Part shown: piece by piece, positions 35,381-44,472 of the stretch
Position numbering within the stretch: position 1 is the stretch's first letter
How the letters are laid out: each line of letters starts with the position of its first letter
Assembly (NCBI RefSeq): GCF_002120225.1
Contig: NZ_LAPZ01000003.1
Span: 421,149 to 485,148, forward strand
DNA: 64,000 bases
Source of the DNA: Tenacibaculum holothuriorum
GTDB taxonomy: Bacteria; Bacteroidota; Bacteroidia; Flavobacteriales; Flavobacteriaceae
Reading direction: 5' to 3'
Position numbers and translations under genes: made by a program
Notes under the pieces: model-generated
Database searches by the model: none
Told to the model about the DNA's origin: nothing
What the model saw: only the letters and a program-made list of their open reading frames with translations

Positions 35381-35413
35381 AAAACCCGTTAAAACTTAGT
35401 TTTAACGGGTTTT
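35381..35413 (+). terminator. terminator of tRNA-Arg
   Basis: AAAACCCGTTAAAAC, a 3-base loop, then GTTTTAACGGGTTTT: a 15-bp perfect stem directly after the tRNA. Confidence 0.9.
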
Positions 35414-35540
35414 ATTTTTCAATAAACTTTATAGATATCTTATTATCTTCTATAAAGAACAACTCACAGATATTATTCAACCTCATTAAATCAAGAATAC
35501 ATTATTAATTTTTTGTTAAATAATATTTTTACACATATGT

Positions 35541-35564
35541 TTAATAGTATTACTATTAAGTTTG
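35541..35564 (+). promoter_or_regulatory. TetR operator overlapping -7 box
   Basis: TTAATAGTA-T-TACTATTAA (35541-35559) is a perfect 19-bp palindrome. It overlaps TAAGTTTG (35557-35564), a TAnnTTTG -7 box, 19 bases before the TetR start codon. This is the classic position for autorepression. Confidence 0.7.
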
Positions 35565-35582
35565 CAAATAAATCAATTATCT

Positions 35583-36263
35583 ATGGATAGACTACTTTCA
35601 AACTTTAAAATAGAAGTCCCAAAAGGTATATACATAAAGGATCCAGAAACATCAGATTTGGGAAAACGAATTGTAGGTAATAGTATTGAGCTAATTAGTG
35701 ATATTGGCTTTGAACAATTCAATTTTAAAAAATTAGGTCTAAAAATTGGCTCGAATGAAAGTTCTATTTATCGATATTTTGAAAGCAAACACCATTTATT
35801 AATGTATTTAACTTCTTGGTATTGGGTTTGGATAGAATATCAATTAGTTATAGAAACATTCGCTCTTAAAAACACGAAAGAAAAACTTTTAAAAGGTATA
35901 GAAGTAGTAACTCGTACAATTAAAACAGATAGTAAATTTAGTCATATCAACGAAGTTTTACTTAATCAAAATATAATTAACGAAAACTCAAAAGTTTATT
36001 TAACAAAAAAAGTAGACAGCGAAAATAAAGATGGTTTTTTCTTTCCATTCAAACGAGTCGTAAAAAGAATAGCAGAAATAATTTCAGAACACAACTCTAC
36101 ATACAAACACCCTTTAAGTTTAGCTAATACTGTTATTGAAGGCGCTTTACAACAGCACTTTTTTAAACAACATTTTACAACAATTACCAATTGTAACAAA
36201 CAAATTTCTGTAACTGAATTCTATACAGATTTAATCTTAAAAATATTATGCAATGAAAAATAA
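35583..36263 (+). CDS. TetR family regulator of efflux operon
   Basis: The N-terminal helix-turn-helix reads GKRIVGNSIELISDIGFEQFNFKKLGLKIGSNESSIYRYFESKHHLLMYL, a clear TetR_N domain. The C-terminal half is helical with no known ligand domain. I start it at the ATG at 35583; an upstream TTG at 35562 lies inside the -7 box. Its stop overlaps the ABC transporter start by 11 bases, so it heads a four-gene operon. A 19-bp palindrome at its promoter is probably its own operator, with the exported compound as a possible inducer. Confidence 0.87.
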   Translation: MDRLLSNFKIEVPKGIYIKDPETSDLGKRIVGNSIELISDIGFEQFNFKKLGLKIGSNESSIYRYFESKHHLLMYLTSWYWVWIEYQLVIETFALKNTKEKLLKGIEVVTRTIKTDSKFSHINEVLLNQNIINENSKVYLTKKVDSENKDGFFFPFKRVVKRIAEIISEHNSTYKHPLSLANTVIEGALQQHFFKQHFTTITNCNKQISVTEFYTDLILKILCNEK

Positions 36264-37917
36264 CACTCCTCTAACTCCATGGAAACGTTTTTTAGGACTA
36301 GTAGAATTAGAGCGTAAAGACATTTTTCAAATTTCTTATTTTGCTATTTTTGAAGGAATTGTCGCCTTAACATTACCGTTAGGAATCCAAGCTATTATTA
36401 ACTTACTACAAGGCGCACAAGTATCTACATCGTGGATTGTTTTAGTAATCTTAGTTACCATTGGGGTTGCATTTGCAGGTGTTTTAAAATTTGCTCAAAT
36501 GCGTATTATAGAAACCATTCAACAACGCATATTTACTAGAGCTTCTTTTGAGTTAGCATATAGATTTCCTAAAATAAAAATGCAGGAGCTACGCAATTAT
36601 TATTTACCAGAAATTGCCAACAGATTTTTTGATACGCTAACAATTCAAAAAAGTTTATCTAAAATTTTATTAGACGTACCTTCAGCTTTCTTACAGATTA
36701 TTTTTGCATTAATCTTACTTGCATTTTATCATCCGTTTTTTATTGTATTTGGCTTTCTATTATTAGCTCTTATTTTTGTTTTATTCAGATATACTACGGA
36801 AAGAGGATTACAAACCAGCTTAAAAGAATCAAAAAATAAATATAAGGTAGCTCACTGGTTAGAAGAAATTGCAAGAACGGTTATCAGTTTTAAACTATCG
36901 GGACGTACTAGTTTGGCAATGAAAAAAAGTGACGAATTAGTATCAGATTATATAGATTCTAGAGAAAGTCATTTTAAGATTTTGATACTTCAATTTCAAC
37001 AAATGATAGGCTTTAAAGTCATTGTTACCGCTTCTTTACTTCTAGTTGGTGGTTATTTGGTATTAAATCAGCAAATGAACATTGGGCAATTTGTTGCTTC
37101 TGAAATCATTATAATACTAGTTATTAACTCTGTAGAAAAACTAATTTTAGGATTAGAATCTTTTTACGATGTACTAACATCTATTGAAAAATTAGGTGAA
37201 ATTGTTGACAAGGAAATTGAAAAACAAACTGGAGAAAAAATTCAGGAAAACATTCCTTTTACTATCGAATTAAAAGATATTATTTATAGTACTTCTGAGC
37301 GCAGTTTACCTATTTTAGATGGAATTTCACTTACTATAAATCAAACCGATAGAATTTTAGTACAAGGTGAAAGTGGTTCTGGTAAATCGAGCTTATTACA
37401 ATTAATCTCAGGACTTATCGAACCAAATTCAGGCTTTGTTTACATCAACAATTTATCACTTAACAGCTTACATTTAAATCATTATCGAGCAAATTTAGGT
37501 TTACTACTTTCAGATGAAACTCCTTTTGAAGGTACTATTCGTGAAAACGTAACTTTTGGCGATAAAACTATTTCCGATAGTCAAATTATAAAAGTGTTTG
37601 AAGATACTGGTTTAACTCAATTTTTAAAACAACAACCTAACGGATTAAGTACTTTTTTAAAACCCGAAGGAAAACAAATACCCTACTTAATTGCTAAAAA
37701 AATTGTATTAGCTAGAGCTATTTTAAAGCAACCAAAAGTATTGATTTTAGAAGATCCGCTAGAGCAATTTAACAAAGATGAAACCCAAAAAATTATTAAC
37801 TATTTATGTGATGTAAACCAACCTTGGAGCATTATTGTAGTAAGTGATAAAGACATTTGGAAATCGAAGTGTAACAAACATATTTCCCTTGAAAAAGGTC
37901 AAATGATTAAACAGTAA
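36253..37917 (+). CDS. ABC exporter with degenerate ATPase site
   Basis: An N-terminal membrane domain (six helices, 25-300) is fused to a nucleotide-binding domain (330-554), as in type I secretion exporters. Walker A is intact (GESGSGKSS near 371). The signature motif is gone (GKQIPYLIAKK in place of LSGGQ). Walker B reads VLILEDPL, with Asp in the catalytic Glu position and Glu in the Asp position, and the H-loop His is Asp (VVSDKD). The homodimer should hydrolyse ATP poorly or depend on a partner. It lies with HlyD and TolC genes, so export is the likely role. Confidence 0.85.
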   Translation: MKNNTPLTPWKRFLGLVELERKDIFQISYFAIFEGIVALTLPLGIQAIINLLQGAQVSTSWIVLVILVTIGVAFAGVLKFAQMRIIETIQQRIFTRASFELAYRFPKIKMQELRNYYLPEIANRFFDTLTIQKSLSKILLDVPSAFLQIIFALILLAFYHPFFIVFGFLLLALIFVLFRYTTERGLQTSLKESKNKYKVAHWLEEIARTVISFKLSGRTSLAMKKSDELVSDYIDSRESHFKILILQFQQMIGFKVIVTASLLLVGGYLVLNQQMNIGQFVASEIIIILVINSVEKLILGLESFYDVLTSIEKLGEIVDKEIEKQTGEKIQENIPFTIELKDIIYSTSERSLPILDGISLTINQTDRILVQGESGSGKSSLLQLISGLIEPNSGFVYINNLSLNSLHLNHYRANLGLLLSDETPFEGTIRENVTFGDKTISDSQIIKVFEDTGLTQFLKQQPNGLSTFLKPEGKQIPYLIAKKIVLARAILKQPKVLILEDPLEQFNKDETQKIINYLCDVNQPWSIIVVSDKDIWKSKCNKHISLEKGQMIKQ

Positions 37918-37920
37918 GCT

Positions 37921-39279
37921 ATGTTAAACATTTCTCATAATTCTATTTCAGAAAACGTCGATTTATCTAAATTTAAATCGGGTAAAAAAATATTCAATAT
38001 CGAATATCATAAGTACTTTAAACGTTTATTATTAGTGTTTTCAGTATTGCTTTTAATCATATTATTTTTACCGTGGACACAAACCATTTCGAGTAAAGGT
38101 AATGTCACTACCTTAAAACCAAATCAACGACCACAAACATTACAGTCTCAAATTCCAGGTCGTATTGAGCAATGGTTTGTGCAAGAAGGTGATTTCGTAA
38201 AAAAAGGCGATACCATTCTTCGTATATCAGAAATTAAAAGTGATTATTTCGATGATAAATTAACTGAACGAACAGATGACCAAATCAATGCAAAATCTGC
38301 TTCTGTAAATGCATATAAAAGCAAAGTATCGGCTTTACAAAATCAAATAAACGCATTGAAACAAGAACGCAATTTAAAGTTAGAACAAGCTAAAAACAAA
38401 TTGATACAAGCACGTTTAAAGGTTAAGTCTGACAGTATTGATTTAGAAGCTGTAAAAACAAAATCTAACATTGCTAAAACTCAATTCGATCGTACGGTAA
38501 ATCTTCAAAAAGAAGGATTAAAAGCAGTAAAAGATGTAGAAGAATATCGCAACAAATTTCAAGAAGCTAATGCAAAATTGATTTCACAACAAAATAAATT
38601 ATTGGTCTCTAAAAACAATATTATTAATAGTGAGTTAGCAATTTCAACCATAAATGCTACTTATGGCGATAAAATAGCCAAAGCACAAAGTAATTTATAT
38701 ACTGCACAATCTAGCGCATTAGATACTGAAGCACAAGTGTCTAAGTTAGAAATAAACTTGGCTAATTATAAAAAACGTAGCAGTTTATTATACATTACTG
38801 CTCCACAAGATGGTTACATAAACAAAGCTATAAAAACAGGTATTGGAGAAACTTTTAAAGAAGGTGAAAAACTCGTAGGAATAATGCCTGCGAATTACGA
38901 ATTAGCGGTAGAAATGTATGTGCGACCAATAGATTTACCTTTAATTCATATTGATGAATCTGTACGTGTTCAGTTTGATGGATGGCCAGCAATTGTATTT
39001 AGCGGTTGGCCAAATGCTTCTTACGGAACTTACGGAGCAAAAGTTGTAGCTATTGAAAATTTCATCAGTGATAATGGAATGTATCGAGTATTAATTGCTC
39101 CCGATAAAAACTCAGAACCATGGCCAAAGGCCTTACGTGTTGGTTCTGGTGCTAAAACAATTGCATTATTGGAAGACGTTTCTATTTGGTTTGAAGTTTG
39201 GAGACAGATAAATAGTTTTCCTCCTAATTTTTATCAACCTAAAAACAAGACAAACAATAAAAGTAAAGTTTCAAAATAA
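37921..39279 (+). CDS. HlyD-family membrane fusion protein
   Basis: A cytoplasmic N terminus and one membrane helix (about 38-58) are followed by the lipoyl half-motif GRIEQWFVQEGDFVKKGDTILRI, a long coiled-coil hairpin (120-290), the second lipoyl half (ITAPQDGYINKAIKTGIGETFKEGEKL) and a beta-barrel domain. It bridges the ABC exporter and the outer-membrane channel in type I secretion. It starts three bases after the exporter stop. At 452 residues it is typical. Confidence 0.9.
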   Translation: MLNISHNSISENVDLSKFKSGKKIFNIEYHKYFKRLLLVFSVLLLIILFLPWTQTISSKGNVTTLKPNQRPQTLQSQIPGRIEQWFVQEGDFVKKGDTILRISEIKSDYFDDKLTERTDDQINAKSASVNAYKSKVSALQNQINALKQERNLKLEQAKNKLIQARLKVKSDSIDLEAVKTKSNIAKTQFDRTVNLQKEGLKAVKDVEEYRNKFQEANAKLISQQNKLLVSKNNIINSELAISTINATYGDKIAKAQSNLYTAQSSALDTEAQVSKLEINLANYKKRSSLLYITAPQDGYINKAIKTGIGETFKEGEKLVGIMPANYELAVEMYVRPIDLPLIHIDESVRVQFDGWPAIVFSGWPNASYGTYGAKVVAIENFISDNGMYRVLIAPDKNSEPWPKALRVGSGAKTIALLEDVSIWFEVWRQINSFPPNFYQPKNKTNNKSKVSK

Positions 39280-39289
39280 CTAAAGAATA

Positions 39290-40681
39290 ATGAGATTATT
39301 AATCTATTCAATCATTTTTCTATTCGGATCTATTAATTTTTTACATGCACAAACCGATAGTATTTTATCTCTACAAGAATACTTAGGGTATGTAAAAAAA
39401 TATCATCCTATTGTAAAGCAAGCTAGATTAACTGTAGCGCAAGGTGAAGCTAAATTATTAAAAGCTCGTGGAAGCTTCGATCCAAAAATAGAGGTAGATT
39501 ACGATCGAAAGAAGTTTAAAAACACCGAATATTACGACAAATTAAATACGTCGTTTAAAATTCCTACTTGGTACGGAATTGAGTTAAAGGCCAATTACGA
39601 AAGGAATGATGGCACATATTTAAACCCAGAATTCACAACACCTACAGACGGTTTATATAGCGCTGGGGTTTCATTATCTTTAGCAAAAGGACTTCTTACA
39701 AACAGGCGAATGGCTACGCTAAAACAAGCAAAACTGTATACTCAAATTAGTAATGCTCAACAACAATTACTTATTAATGATATACTGTACGATGCAATTG
39801 ACACTTATTTTTTGTGGCTGAAAAACCATCAAGAATTAAAAGTTTATACTGACTATAAATCAAACGCCAAAATAAGATTACAAAACGTAATTAAAAGTTT
39901 TAAAGCTGGTGACAAAGCCGAAGTAGATACATTAGAAGCAAACATAAATTACAAAAACAGATTACTCGATTTAGAGAAAGCTAAAATTAGTTTTATAAAA
40001 TCAATTTTTGAAATTTCTAATTATTTATGGTTAGAAAATAATTTACCTATCGAGTTAAACGACAATATTTTTCCTGATGATGATACACTTAACACGATTG
40101 ATGTTGTTTTAAATTCTTCAATATTAAATGTAAATGAAGATTTTATTGAAAATCATCCTAAGGTGAAAATGTTAGAACTTAAAAAACAACAATTAAACGT
40201 TGAACGAAAATTAAAACTAAACAATTTGCTTCCCAAAATTGATGCTCAATATAATTTTTTAACTTCCGATTATGATAATTTAAGAAGTTTAAGCACTTCA
40301 AATTACAAAGCAGGAGTAAATATTAGTTTTCCTATCTTTTTACGAAAAGAAAGAGGTGATTTAAAGCTTGCCAAATTAAAATTACAAGACATAGATTTTG
40401 ATTTGTCTGCTACTAAAGTTAGTTTACAGAATAAAATTAGAGCTACACAGCAACAAATTCAATCCTATTTAACTCAGAATTCAATTACAAGTAATTTAGT
40501 AAATGATTATAAAAAGTTGGTAAATGCTGAACAACGAAAATTTGATTTGGGTGAAGGTTCTTTATTTTTAATCAATTATCGTGAAGCTAAACTTATTGAA
40601 ACAGAATTAAAAAGTATACAAACCGTAAATAAAATATTAACTTCAAAAGCAACTCTTACCAAGTATATTGTTAACTTTTAA
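39290..40681 (+). CDS. TolC-family outer-membrane channel
   Basis: A signal peptide (NFLHAQ) is followed by the TolC-type repeat of strands and long helices: SLQEYLGYVKKYHPIVKQARLTV, then YNFLTSDYDNL and LRATQQQIQSYL-type helices, and LGEGSLFLINYREAKLIETEL near the C terminus. The length (463) is normal. It is the last gene of the TetR-regulated export operon, ten bases after the HlyD gene. Confidence 0.88.
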   Translation: MRLLIYSIIFLFGSINFLHAQTDSILSLQEYLGYVKKYHPIVKQARLTVAQGEAKLLKARGSFDPKIEVDYDRKKFKNTEYYDKLNTSFKIPTWYGIELKANYERNDGTYLNPEFTTPTDGLYSAGVSLSLAKGLLTNRRMATLKQAKLYTQISNAQQQLLINDILYDAIDTYFLWLKNHQELKVYTDYKSNAKIRLQNVIKSFKAGDKAEVDTLEANINYKNRLLDLEKAKISFIKSIFEISNYLWLENNLPIELNDNIFPDDDTLNTIDVVLNSSILNVNEDFIENHPKVKMLELKKQQLNVERKLKLNNLLPKIDAQYNFLTSDYDNLRSLSTSNYKAGVNISFPIFLRKERGDLKLAKLKLQDIDFDLSATKVSLQNKIRATQQQIQSYLTQNSITSNLVNDYKKLVNAEQRKFDLGEGSLFLINYREAKLIETELKSIQTVNKILTSKATLTKYIVNF

Positions 40682-40690
40682 AAATTTTAT

Positions 40691-41824
40691 TTAACTAGTA
40701 AAATTCTTCTTCCTAAACTCAGTAGGTGTTGTATTAGTTAGCTTTTTAAATGCATGATAAAATGTAGCTTTACTATTAAAACCAACATCTATTGCAATAG
40801 CAAAAATAGTATCTGGTTTTTTTACTAGAAGTCTTTTTTTAGCTTCTATAATCCTAAAACTATTTACATAATCAGAAAAACTAACTTGTTTGTTTTCATT
40901 AATAGCCTGCGATATATGAGGTACAGATGTTTTCAGTTTTTCCGACAAGGTATTGATCTTTAATTCTGGTGATAAAAACATCTTTTCTTCCGTAACTAAT
41001 TTGTCTATTTTATTAAAAAGTTCAACTGAATCATTTAAAGATGAATTTTTGTACTTAGATTTTACTTCTTTAGGCAAATCATTATAATCTCCAGTAAATG
41101 CAAATACAGGAAAATACATTAATGAATACACAAATACAAAGAAATATACTGTATATACTATCGGTTCAATTGTAAATGTTATATCTAAGCTACCAATATC
41201 AAATAGCACCAAAATTACCTGAACCATAAGAGCTAAAATCACGGCAAAATTTATAAAGAATAATAAGTTAATCCATTTAAAATATATTCCTTCTTTTTTA
41301 TCTTGACTTATAATTAACGGAGTAGTTTTAAATAATTTATAAGCTCTAAAAATAAAATACAAATTAATTAAACAAGAAACAATATAATCGTATACCGCAT
41401 ATTTTATAATAGATGGTAAAGGGCTTATCGCAAAAAGCTCATATATTTCATCTCTATCTGTTCCTATTTCTTTAATTAAAAAGTTAAAAAACCATATTTC
41501 AAATACGGTGTATATAATTATAATAAAAAGTATAGGTTCAAATTTTATTTTCCTATCTACAATTGAAGCGCAGAAATAATAGAACGAAACTCCAACAAAA
41601 GAAAAAGCAACAAAAGAAATAAAGTTAACGTACAGAGGAACATCATAATTATTACGATCAATATAACTTCCAATAGATAATAAGGTATAAAGAAATACTA
41701 CTGCTGCTAAACTGTATTTCGTCAAAGTATTTTTCCCAAAATTATTTTTAGTACACAAAATAAAAAAGGTTAAAAAAACACCTAAAAAAATACTTATTAC
41801 AGGAAAGGCTTTTATAATATTCAT
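40691..41824 (-). CDS. membrane-bound AraC-type regulator
   Basis: Six or seven N-terminal membrane helices (1-235) are followed by a cytoplasmic AraC helix-turn-helix pair (about 285-375): INTLSEKLKTSVPHISQAINENKQVSF, then IAIDVGFNSKATFYHAFKKLTNTTPTEFRKKNF. This is a common flavobacterial sensor-regulator build. It is convergent with the TolC gene and divergent from the RND pump operon, which it may control. Confidence 0.85.
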   Translation of the reverse strand: MNIIKAFPVISIFLGVFLTFFILCTKNNFGKNTLTKYSLAAVVFLYTLLSIGSYIDRNNYDVPLYVNFISFVAFSFVGVSFYYFCASIVDRKIKFEPILFIIIIYTVFEIWFFNFLIKEIGTDRDEIYELFAISPLPSIIKYAVYDYIVSCLINLYFIFRAYKLFKTTPLIISQDKKEGIYFKWINLLFFINFAVILALMVQVILVLFDIGSLDITFTIEPIVYTVYFFVFVYSLMYFPVFAFTGDYNDLPKEVKSKYKNSSLNDSVELFNKIDKLVTEEKMFLSPELKINTLSEKLKTSVPHISQAINENKQVSFSDYVNSFRIIEAKKRLLVKKPDTIFAIAIDVGFNSKATFYHAFKKLTNTTPTEFRKKNFTS

Positions 41825-41993
41825 ATGTACTTATAAAATTCTACAACAAAAATACATTTCTTACTGTAATTCTATCTAATATTATAAAACCAAACAACAA
41901 CACAAATAAAACCCTGCTTTACAGATACTTAAAACAAAGTTAATTTTATCTAACATTATAAAATTAAACACTCAAAACATCATAAACAACTAA

Positions 41994-42021
41994 TTTTGCT
42001 CCGAAAAAATTATTATATTTA
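41994..42021 (+). promoter_or_regulatory. probable promoter of RND pump operon
   Basis: TTTTG (41994-41998) and TATATTTA (42014-42021; one mismatch to TAnnTTTG) are separated by 15 bases. This places the start of transcription about 60 bases before the ATG at 42090. It lies in the divergent gap with the AraC-type gene. Confidence 0.4.
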
Positions 42022-42089
42022 TAATCAACGAATTGAACCAATTCGCTTTTATTCCTCCCACCAATAGAAATCAATTAAAAAACAACCAA

Positions 42090-44447
42090 ATGAAAAAACT
42101 CTTTCTTTTTCTAATGTTTTTGAGTATTTCAATTTTGCATGCTCAAAAAAAGAAAAACTACAACATTGGAATATTAATAGACAATTATACTGTTGAGTTA
42201 GACCCTTTATTACAACAATTAAAAACTCAAGTAAGAGCGGTTGTCGGTGAAGATGCTACCATTAGTTTTCCAAAAAGTAGTTTGCTAGTAAACAATTATA
42301 ATTTACAAAAAGCTAAAGAAAATTATCAACAGTTAATATCAAATACTACTGATATTATTTTAGCCTTTGGAGTTGTAAACAGTGAAGTAATTGAAGCACA
42401 AACTAGCTACCAAAAACCTACTATTCTTTTTGGTGCAGTAAATCGAGATTTTAATGACATCGATATTACAAAAGCTACTTCTGGTAAACATAACTTTACT
42501 TATTTAATCAATTCTCAATCATATTTAGAGGATCTAAAAAAGTTACAAGAGCTGACTAATTTTAAAAAAGTAGGAATTGTTATTGAAGAACCTTTTATAA
42601 ACATTCTTCCATTAAAAGAAACGTTTGATAAAGAATTAAAAGAAATAGGATCAACTTATAAATTGATTCCTTTTAAAAACGCAAGTGATATTACCTCTAA
42701 TCTTGATGAAATTGATGCTGTATATTTAGCTGGTGGTTTCTTTTTAACAGATAATCAAACGGAACAAATCGCTCAAGCTTTTATTGATAAAAAATTACCA
42801 TCATTTACCACCCATAGTGTTGGTGATGTAGAGTTAGGAATAATGGCAATCAATCAATCAGACAATAGTTTCGATCAATTCCTACGTCGTGTTTCATTAA
42901 CTATTGAAAGTTACATCAACGGAACTCCCCTATCTCAAATGCCAGTATATATTGAATATAGTCCGAGATTAACTATAAATTACAATACTGCAAATGCAAT
43001 TGGAGTTCCTATTAAATATAGCTTACTAAACAGTACCGATTTTGTTGGTGAAATGAAAGATGTAAATGCTCAAAAAACATACAATTTACTATCTGTAATG
43101 GAGCAAGTTTTAGGTAAAAACCTAACACTACAATCGAGTAAAAAGAATATTGATATTAGTCAACAAAATGTAAAAACGGCAAAAAGTAACTACTTACCGA
43201 GTTTAACCGCTACAGGAACAGGAACCTACGTAGATCCTAAATTAGCAGAAGTTAGTAACGGACAAAACCCTGAGTTTTCTACTTCTGGAAATGTAACGTT
43301 ACAACAAACTGTATTTTCACCTTCTGCAAATGCTAATATCACAATTCAAGAAAACTTAAAAAAAGCCCAAGAAGAAAGTTATAATATAGATGAATTGAAT
43401 ACTGTTTTTAATGCATCTAATGCTTATTTTAATACGCTCATTTTAAAAACCAATGCTCAAATTAGAATACAAAACTTAGATCTTACTAAGAAAAACTTAG
43501 AAATTGCTAAGGAAAATTTTGAAGCAGGACAATCAGGAAAATCAGATGTATTACGTTTCCGAAGTGAATTGGCTCAAAACACACAGGCAATGGTACAGGC
43601 TATTAACCAATTAGAACAAGGGTTTATAGGCTTAAATCAATTTTTAAATAATCCTGTAGAAACACGTATTGATGTTGACGATGCTGAGTTAGATAAAGGT
43701 TTATATAAAGACTATAACTACGAGCAATTTAGTAAAATACTAGACAACCCAACAACACGCGAGCCTTTTATTGCCTTTTTAGTAGAAGAAGCTAAAAAGA
43801 ATGCACCAGAGTTAAAATCTTTAGATTATAACTTAAAGGCAACAGAACGTAATATTAAATTAAGCGGTAGTAACCGTTTCTTACCAACTGTTGCTTTACA
43901 AGGACAATACAATCGTACTTTTAGTCGTCATGGAAAAGGAAGTTCCCTTTCAGCTCAACAGCAACAAGCGGACTTCGCTTTATTAAATAGTAATTATAAC
44001 GTAGGGTTAAACTTATCAATTCCTATTTTTAATAGAAATCAAAACAACATTAATAAGCAAACCGCAATGATTCAAAAAGATCAGATTGAAATCAATCGCG
44101 CTAATAGCGAGTTGAATATTGCTGCTAATGTTCGTAACGGTGTATTAAACTTAGTAAACGAAGCTTCAAATATTGAACTCTCAAAGGTATCTGAACAAAC
44201 GGCTAAAGAGAGTTTAGAATTAACCCAAACGTCATATCAAGAAGGTGCTGTAAACTTTGTACAGTTAATTGATGCACAAAATAATTATTTAAATGCACAA
44301 TTATCAAGAGCAAATGCAGTCTACAATTTCTTAATCAATGCTATACAACTAGAGCGTAATATTGGATATTTTTTCCTATTACATTCTCCAGAAGAAAATG
44401 AGGATTTTACTCAGCGTTTTCAGGAATTTTTACTAAAAAGAAAATAA
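42090..44447 (+). CDS. fusion: ABC substrate-binding domain plus TolC
   Basis: After a signal peptide (residues 1-19, ending LHAQ), the first 320 residues read like an ABC substrate-binding protein of the ABC_sub_bind type: NYNIGILIDNYT, ILAFGVVNSEVIEAQTSYQKPTILFGAVN, FKKVGIVIEEPFINILPLKETFDKEL, AVYLAGGFFLTDNQ and PSFTTHSVGDVELGIMAI. From about 340 a full TolC channel follows (SVMEQVLGKNLTLQSSKKNIDISQQNV onward, 440 residues). It leads an operon with the adaptor and RND pump. Export channels do not normally carry a solute-binding domain. I use the ATG at 42090; the frame is open to a TTG at 42033. Confidence 0.85.
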   Translation: MKKLFLFLMFLSISILHAQKKKNYNIGILIDNYTVELDPLLQQLKTQVRAVVGEDATISFPKSSLLVNNYNLQKAKENYQQLISNTTDIILAFGVVNSEVIEAQTSYQKPTILFGAVNRDFNDIDITKATSGKHNFTYLINSQSYLEDLKKLQELTNFKKVGIVIEEPFINILPLKETFDKELKEIGSTYKLIPFKNASDITSNLDEIDAVYLAGGFFLTDNQTEQIAQAFIDKKLPSFTTHSVGDVELGIMAINQSDNSFDQFLRRVSLTIESYINGTPLSQMPVYIEYSPRLTINYNTANAIGVPIKYSLLNSTDFVGEMKDVNAQKTYNLLSVMEQVLGKNLTLQSSKKNIDISQQNVKTAKSNYLPSLTATGTGTYVDPKLAEVSNGQNPEFSTSGNVTLQQTVFSPSANANITIQENLKKAQEESYNIDELNTVFNASNAYFNTLILKTNAQIRIQNLDLTKKNLEIAKENFEAGQSGKSDVLRFRSELAQNTQAMVQAINQLEQGFIGLNQFLNNPVETRIDVDDAELDKGLYKDYNYEQFSKILDNPTTREPFIAFLVEEAKKNAPELKSLDYNLKATERNIKLSGSNRFLPTVALQGQYNRTFSRHGKGSSLSAQQQQADFALLNSNYNVGLNLSIPIFNRNQNNINKQTAMIQKDQIEINRANSELNIAANVRNGVLNLVNEASNIELSKVSEQTAKESLELTQTSYQEGAVNFVQLIDAQNNYLNAQLSRANAVYNFLINAIQLERNIGYFFLLHSPEENEDFTQRFQEFLLKRK

Positions 44448-44472
44448 AATCACAACTATAAAATACTAAAAA

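Noticed and set aside
42033..42089. TTG start of the substrate-binding/TolC fusion
   Set aside because: The signal peptide begins at the ATG at 42090, and the extra residues look like untranslated leader.
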